From Mesorhizobium sp. WSM4313 (GTDB lineage Bacteria > Pseudomonadota > Alphaproteobacteria > Rhizobiales > Rhizobiaceae), in the NCBI RefSeq assembly GCF_002294725.1, contig NZ_NSFT01000001.1, positions 496,001 to 560,000 on the forward strand: a DNA stretch of 64,000 nucleotides, read 5' to 3'. This document shows, one piece after another, positions 60,233-64,000 of the stretch. The notes beneath the pieces were generated by a model that worked only from the letters and a program-made list of their open reading frames with translations, ran no database searches and was not told the origin of the DNA. The first letter of the stretch is position 1, and every line of letters begins with the position of its first letter. The position numbers and the translations under genes are program-made.

Positions 60233-60300
60233 GCAATTCCGGACGGAAGGTTACGGCGAAGTCGCCGAACCTAAGCGTTACACACTTTTCCTGGAATTGC
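60233..60300. repeat. Palindromic repeat with nested hairpin
   Basis: Outer stem GCAATTCC/GGAATTGC as in the 31648 copy. The interior carries an extra nested hairpin, AGGTT-CGGCGA / TCGCCG-AACCT (60248-60272), inside the usual core. Confidence 0.8.
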
Positions 60301-60317
60301 TCTGACTGGACCAATCG

Positions 60318-60348
60318 ACCGCCCGGCCAAGCCGGGCGGTTTTTCTTT
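60318..60348 (+). terminator. Terminator upstream of the aldolase gene
   Basis: Perfect 10-base stem ACCGCCCGGC/GCCGGGCGGT with loop CAA followed by TTTTCTTT. It would end transcripts from the zeta-inhibitor gene. Confidence 0.85.
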
Positions 60349-60401
60349 GCCTTCGCGTCGTTTCCGGCCAAAACTGCGGATTGTTCACAAGGAAACTTTC
60401 G

Positions 60402-61175
60402 ATGTCGCTCAAGTCCCGCCTGGCCGCCGACGAAACGCTGTTCACTGCCTGGTCGGGCGTGCCGGACGCGCTGACGGTCGAAATCATCGCCAAGCAGGGC
60501 TTTGACGCCGTCACGCTCGACATGCAGCATGGCGGACATCATGAGGACAGCGTGCTGCGCGGCTTGGTGCCGGTGCTCGCCGCCAACAAGCCGGCGCTGG
60601 TGCGCATTCCGGTCGGACGCTTCGACATGGCAAGCCGCGCGCTCGATTTCGGCGCCGAGGCGGTGATCGCGCCGATGGTGAACTCCGTGGCCGATGCAAG
60701 GCAATTCGCCGCCGCGATGAAATATCCGCCGCTGGGCGAACGCTCCTGGGGCCCGACCTATGCTTTCCCGCGCCATGGCAAGGGCGACCATGCCGAATGG
60801 CTGCGCGACACGAACCAGCGCACCATGGCTTTTGCCATGGTCGAGACGCGGGCTGCCCTCGAGGCGCTGGACGGTATTTTGGATACGCCCGGCATCGACG
60901 GCATCTTCGTCGGTCCGTCGGATTTCTCGATCGCCTGGTCGAACGGCACCACCATCAATTCGACGCTGGAAAGCATGATGGAGACGGTCGCGTCGATCGC
61001 CGAGCGGACCCGCAAGGCCGGCAAGCATGCCGCGATCTATGTCATCGAACCGGCGATTGCCGGGCGTGTCGTGTCGATGGGTTTTCGGCTGCTCGCCATG
61101 GGCTCGGACCACACGCTGATCTCGCTCGGCGCGAAAACGCTGCTGAAGAGCATGCGGGATTCGATCGGCTCCTGA
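60402..61175 (+). CDS. HpcH/HpaI family aldolase
   Basis: A 257-residue class II-type aldolase. The substrate/metal site is visible as TLDMQHGGHHED, IVRPs-like AVIAPMVNS, MVETRAALEAL (Glu metal ligand) and GIFVGPSDFSIAW (Asp ligand). Members cleave 2-keto-4-hydroxy acids such as 2-keto-3-deoxyrhamnonate or HKHD. AAGGAAA precedes the ATG at 60402. The substrate is unknown. Confidence 0.88.
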   Translation: MSLKSRLAADETLFTAWSGVPDALTVEIIAKQGFDAVTLDMQHGGHHEDSVLRGLVPVLAANKPALVRIPVGRFDMASRALDFGAEAVIAPMVNSVADARQFAAAMKYPPLGERSWGPTYAFPRHGKGDHAEWLRDTNQRTMAFAMVETRAALEALDGILDTPGIDGIFVGPSDFSIAWSNGTTINSTLESMMETVASIAERTRKAGKHAAIYVIEPAIAGRVVSMGFRLLAMGSDHTLISLGAKTLLKSMRDSIGS

Positions 61176-61183
61176 AGCCGGCG

Positions 61184-61741
61184 TTACGGCTCCTTCAACT
61201 CCGTCAGGAATTTGGCGAAAGTCATCGAACCCTCCGGCCACGGGCCGAAGCCGGCGTCGTGGTTGAGATGGCCGGCCTCGCCGGCATCGATGAAGAGCGA
61301 TCCCCAGGCGGCGGCAATGTCCTCGGCGACTGCGAAGGCGCAGAATGGATCGTTGCGGCTGGCGATCACGATGGACGGAAAAGGCAGGGGATCGCGCGAA
61401 TAGGGGCCGAAGGTCATCAGATGCCTTGGCCTGATTTCCGGATTGGAGACGTCGGGCGGCGCGACGAAGAAGGCGCCGGCGACCGGCTTCTTGAATTGCG
61501 GGAGGGCCTGCACCGCCGCCGTCACGCCCAGCGAGTGCGCAACAAGCACCACGGGCCGCTCGGCCTCGTTGACGGCGTTGGCCACGCTCGCCGTCCAGTC
61601 CTCACGCACGGGTTTGGTCCATTCCGCCTGCTCGACCCGGCGCGCCGTCGACAGTTTCGATTGCCAGCGGGTCTGCCAGTGCTCGGGGCCGGAATTGGTG
61701 TAGCCCGGCACGATCAGGATATCTGCGTCTTTGACTTTCAT
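61184..61741 (-). CDS. RBBP9/YdeN-type alpha/beta hydrolase
   Basis: A 185-residue small serine hydrolase. It has ILIVPGYTNSGPEHWQTRWQ, the nucleophile LVAHSLGVTAAVQ (Ser), and GEAGHLNHDAGFGPWPEG with the catalytic His, all typical of RBBP9-like proteins. The ATG at 61741 gives normal family length; no strong ribosome site is visible. It converges on the aldolase gene with eight bases between. Confidence 0.82.
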   Translation of the reverse strand: MKVKDADILIVPGYTNSGPEHWQTRWQSKLSTARRVEQAEWTKPVREDWTASVANAVNEAERPVVLVAHSLGVTAAVQALPQFKKPVAGAFFVAPPDVSNPEIRPRHLMTFGPYSRDPLPFPSIVIASRNDPFCAFAVAEDIAAAWGSLFIDAGEAGHLNHDAGFGPWPEGSMTFAKFLTELKEP

Positions 61742-61941
61742 GGCGCGGATGTAGCGAGCGGCCTTCTTGGCTGCAACCCTATCGAAAAATTCGGAGCGAT
61801 CACAATTGTGAACAACTTGTTCGATTCTTGCTCTCTTGTGTGAACGATCGCAATCGACGATTTGGAGAGGAACAAAGGAACAATGGCTGGCGGCCACGAC
61901 AATCCCATGCTGGGATTAGCGCTGCCCGAACGGAGAGTTTG

Positions 61942-62754
61942 ATGAGCGAACTGCCTTTTGCCGCGACCACCCCGGTCAGCGTGTCGCGTGTCGGGCTAAA
62001 GGCGCGCGATGCCGAAAGCCTGGCGGCCTATTACCGCGCCGTCGTCGGCCTGCAGGAACTGAGCCGCGCCGACGGCGCGATCACGCTCGGCGCAGCCAAT
62101 CGGCCATTGCTGGTGCTCGAACAGGATTCGTCGGCCAAGACCGACGATCCGCGTAGCGCCGGCCTTTTTCACACCGCTTTCCTTTTGCCGTCGCGTGTGG
62201 ACCTTGGCCGCTGGATCAGCCACGCCGCCGCCAATCGCATCGGCATCGAGGGCGCCTCCGACCATCTGGTCAGCGAGGCGCTCTATCTCACCGATCCGGA
62301 AGGCAACGGCATAGAGATCTATGCCGATCGCCGCCCGCAGGACTGGAAATGGAACGGCGACAGAATTGCCATGGCGACCGAGCGGCTGAACCTGCAGGCG
62401 GTGGTGGGCAGCGTGCCGGCGGGCGATGCCGGCTGGCAGGGCGCGCCGGAAAACACCATTGTCGGCCATGTGCATCTGCGCGTCGGTCGGCCGGAGGACG
62501 CGGAGGCCTGGTGGCATGACCAGTTCGGCTTCGACACCGTCGCCAAATATGGCGGCCAGGCGGTGTTCCTGTCGTCCGGCCATTACCACCACCATATCGG
62601 CGCCAATGCCTGGCAGAGCGCCGGCGCCGGCCGCCGCGATCCGTCGCGCTCGGGCCTCGCCTGGGTCGAGATGCGCTCGGACAATGTGAAGGAGGAGACG
62701 AGCCGTGAGGATCCCTGGGGCACGGTGATCAGGACGGTGCCTGGGAAGGCTTGA
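61942..62754 (+). CDS. Two-domain VOC protein, CatE-like extradiol dioxygenase
   Basis: A 270-residue protein with two VOC modules. The likely Fe(II) ligands are the His in IVGHVHLRVGR, a His in GHYHHHIGAN and the Glu in LAWVEMRS, the arrangement of CatE-type catechol 2,3-dioxygenases. EALYLTDPEGNGIEIYADR closes the first module. CGGAGAG precedes the ATG at 61942. The substrate is not evident. Confidence 0.83.
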   Translation: MSELPFAATTPVSVSRVGLKARDAESLAAYYRAVVGLQELSRADGAITLGAANRPLLVLEQDSSAKTDDPRSAGLFHTAFLLPSRVDLGRWISHAAANRIGIEGASDHLVSEALYLTDPEGNGIEIYADRRPQDWKWNGDRIAMATERLNLQAVVGSVPAGDAGWQGAPENTIVGHVHLRVGRPEDAEAWWHDQFGFDTVAKYGGQAVFLSSGHYHHHIGANAWQSAGAGRRDPSRSGLAWVEMRSDNVKEETSREDPWGTVIRTVPGKA

Positions 62755-62775
62755 GCGACGCCTGCGTCAAGCTGG

Positions 62776-62840
62776 AGCACCCCTCATCCGTCTCGGCGCT
62801 AGCGCGCCGATCCACCTTCTCCCACAGGGGGAGAAGGGAA
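62776..62840. repeat. Intergenic repeat (CTTCTCCC family), reverse orientation
   Basis: Same family as 28917-28980 but inverted: CCCTCATCCGTC at the left and CCACCTTCTCCC at the right with GGCGC/GCGCC stem. Confidence 0.82.
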
Positions 62841-62902
62841 AACCGCGCCGGAGCCGGCGCCAATCGCGGCGTTGGTGATTAGCTGAGGCGCGGGCGCCAC
62901 AT

Positions 62903-62972
62903 TCCCCCTTCTCCCCTTGTTGTTGTGGGAGAAGGTGGTTTGTCGCGAAGCGACAAGACGGATGAGGGGGTG
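62903..62972. repeat. Intergenic repeat (CTTCTCCC family), forward orientation
   Basis: CCTTCTCCCC and GTGGGAGAAGG hairpin, TTGTCGC/GCGACAA hairpin and terminal GACGGATGAGG. It faces the inverted copy at 62776, so the two could form a large cruciform or delimit a mobile unit. No gene lies between them. Confidence 0.82.
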
Positions 62973-63008
62973 TTCCAGCCTGGCGCCAGCGCGCGCCTTT
63001 GTTCGGCC

Positions 63009-64000
63009 TCAAACTTCCCCGAACACCCGCTTGAAGATCGTGTCGACATGCTTGGTATGATAGCCGAGATCGAATTTCTCGCGGATCTCGGCTTCGCGCA
63101 GCGCCGCCGTCACGTCCTTGTCGGCAAGCAGTTCCTCCAGGAAATCGGCGCCGTGTTCCCACACTTTCATGGCGTTGCGCTGCACCAGGCGGTAGGCGTC
63201 CTCGCGTGACAGGCCGGCCTGGGTCAGTGCCAGCAGCACGCGCTGCGAGTGCACCAGACCGCGGAACTTGTTGAGGTTCTTCTCCATGTTCTCGGGGTAG
63301 ACGAGCAGCTTGTCGACGACGCCGGTCAGGCGCGACAGCGCGAAATCCAGCGTTACCGTCGCATCCGGCCCGATCATGCGCTCGACCGAGGAATGCGAAA
63401 TGTCGCGCTCGTGCCAGAGCGCCACGTCTTCCATCGCCGGCATGGCGTAGGCGCGCACCATCCGGGCAAGGCCGGTGAGGTTTTCGGTCAGCACCGGGTT
63501 GCGCTTGTGCGGCATAGCCGACGAGCCCTTCTGGCCCGGCGAGAAATACTCTTCCGCTTCCAGCACTTCGGTGCGCTGCAGATGGCGGATCTCTATGGCG
63601 AGGCGTTCGACCGACGAGGCGATGACGCCAAGCGTGGCGAAGAACATGGCGTGGCGGTCGCGCGGGATCACCTGGGTCGACACCGGCTCCGGCTTCAGGC
63701 CAAGCTTTGCCGCCACATGCTCTTCGACATAAGGCTCGATGTTGGCGAAGGTGCCGACCGCGCCGGAAATGGCGCAGGTGGCGATGTCTTCGCGCGCGTG
63801 CACCAGCCGTTCGCGGCAGCGCGAGAACTCGGCATAGGCCTGCGCCAGCTTGACGCCAAAGGTGGTCGGCTCGGCATGGATACCGTGGCTGCGGCCGATG
63901 GTGACGGTGTCCTTGTGCTCGAAGGCGCGGCGCTTCAGCGCCGCGAGCAAGGCGTCGATATCGGCAAGCAGGATGTCGCTGGCCCGGGTCAGCTGCACCG
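63009..64000 (-). CDS. purB: Adenylosuccinate lyase (truncated by the window edge)
   Basis: The C-terminal 330 residues of PurB, which acts twice in purine synthesis (SAICAR to AICAR and adenylosuccinate to AMP). Visible are [16 protein letters not shown] (catalytic His), the signature loop [20 protein letters not shown], and [13 protein letters not shown]. The N-terminal part lies beyond the right edge. Confidence 0.96.
   Translation of the reverse strand, partial: VQLTRASDILLADIDALLAALKRRAFEHKDTVTIGRSHGIHAEPTTFGVKLAQAYAEFSRCRERLVHAREDIATCAISGAVGTFANIEPYVEEHVAAKLGLKPEPVSTQVIPRDRHAMFFATLGVIASSVERLAIEIRHLQRTEVLEAEEYFSPGQKGSSAMPHKRNPVLTENLTGLARMVRAYAMPAMEDVALWHERDISHSSVERMIGPDATVTLDFALSRLTGVVDKLLVYPENMEKNLNKFRGLVHSQRVLLALTQAGLSREDAYRLVQRNAMKVWEHGADFLEELLADKDVTAALREAEIREKFDLGYHTKHVDTIFKRVFGEV

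Overview
The window looks like a GC-rich chromosomal segment from an alphaproteobacterium of the order Hyphomicrobiales (Rhizobiales), most probably Mesorhizobium or a close relative. The grounds are gene content and order (recA followed by alaS and an NADP isocitrate dehydrogenase; PurS, PurQ and a short-form PurL; the F1-ATPase zeta inhibitor), an Irr-type iron box before the suf genes, a LexA-type box before recA, and several families of short palindromic intergenic repeats of the kind seen in rhizobia. No transposase, phage gene, rRNA or CRISPR array was found. Gene identities come from reading protein motifs; no database search was run.

Layout. 1-1.4 kb: end of a sugar-utilisation locus (RbsD/FucU mutarotase, ribokinase). 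1.5-4.3 kb: small and accessory genes (a 32-residue RiPP-like peptide, an ankyrin-cytochrome c fusion, a secreted Cys-repeat protein) around divergent tRNA-Asp and tRNA-Val. 4.4-11 kb: a leftward catabolic/transport cluster (NitT/TauT-type ABC transporter, VOC protein, GntR/FCD regulator, FAD-linked oxidase) facing a creatinase-like M24 gene across a shared control region. 11-23.7 kb: envelope and lipid functions (M23 endopeptidase, fatty-acid hydroxylase family, CelD-like acyltransferase, AsmA-like giant protein, GT39 glycosyltransferase, PAP2 phosphatase) with bcp and tyrS. 23.9-31.1 kb: the Fe-S assembly operon (cysteine desulfurase, sufB, sufC, sufD, sufS, SufT-like, sufA). 31.1-34.6 kb: RidA, GFA and TfoX proteins, then psuG and psuK. 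34.9-41.2 kb: recA, alaS, GST, icd. 41.4-50 kb: RNA and translation genes (trmJ, RNB nuclease, rpsD, ttcA), murI, an inositol-phosphatase-family protein and an MFS pump. 50.2-64 kb: grxD and bolA (split by a DJ-1/PfpI gene), purL, a MocR regulator with a divergent DUF1127 gene, purQ, purS, purC, the ATPase zeta inhibitor, an HpcH-type aldolase, a small hydrolase, a CatE-like dioxygenase and a truncated purB.

Connections. PurL, PurQ and PurS form the three-part FGAM synthase, and PurC and PurB carry out later steps, so most of mid-pathway purine synthesis lies within 12 kb. GrxD (CGFS) and BolA are established partners in Fe-S handling and lie near purL. The suf genes sit behind a candidate Irr box that would link cluster assembly to iron status. 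The 4.4-11 kb cluster has a coherent layout (regulator, transporter, oxidase, amidohydrolase-like enzyme, and an operator candidate over the promoter), but its substrate cannot be read from sequence.

Intergenic stretches of 200-435 bp mostly hold promoters, terminators or repeats, which are listed. The stretches 2990-3283, 12428-12680 and 59564-59837 show nothing I can support beyond ordinary upstream sequence.
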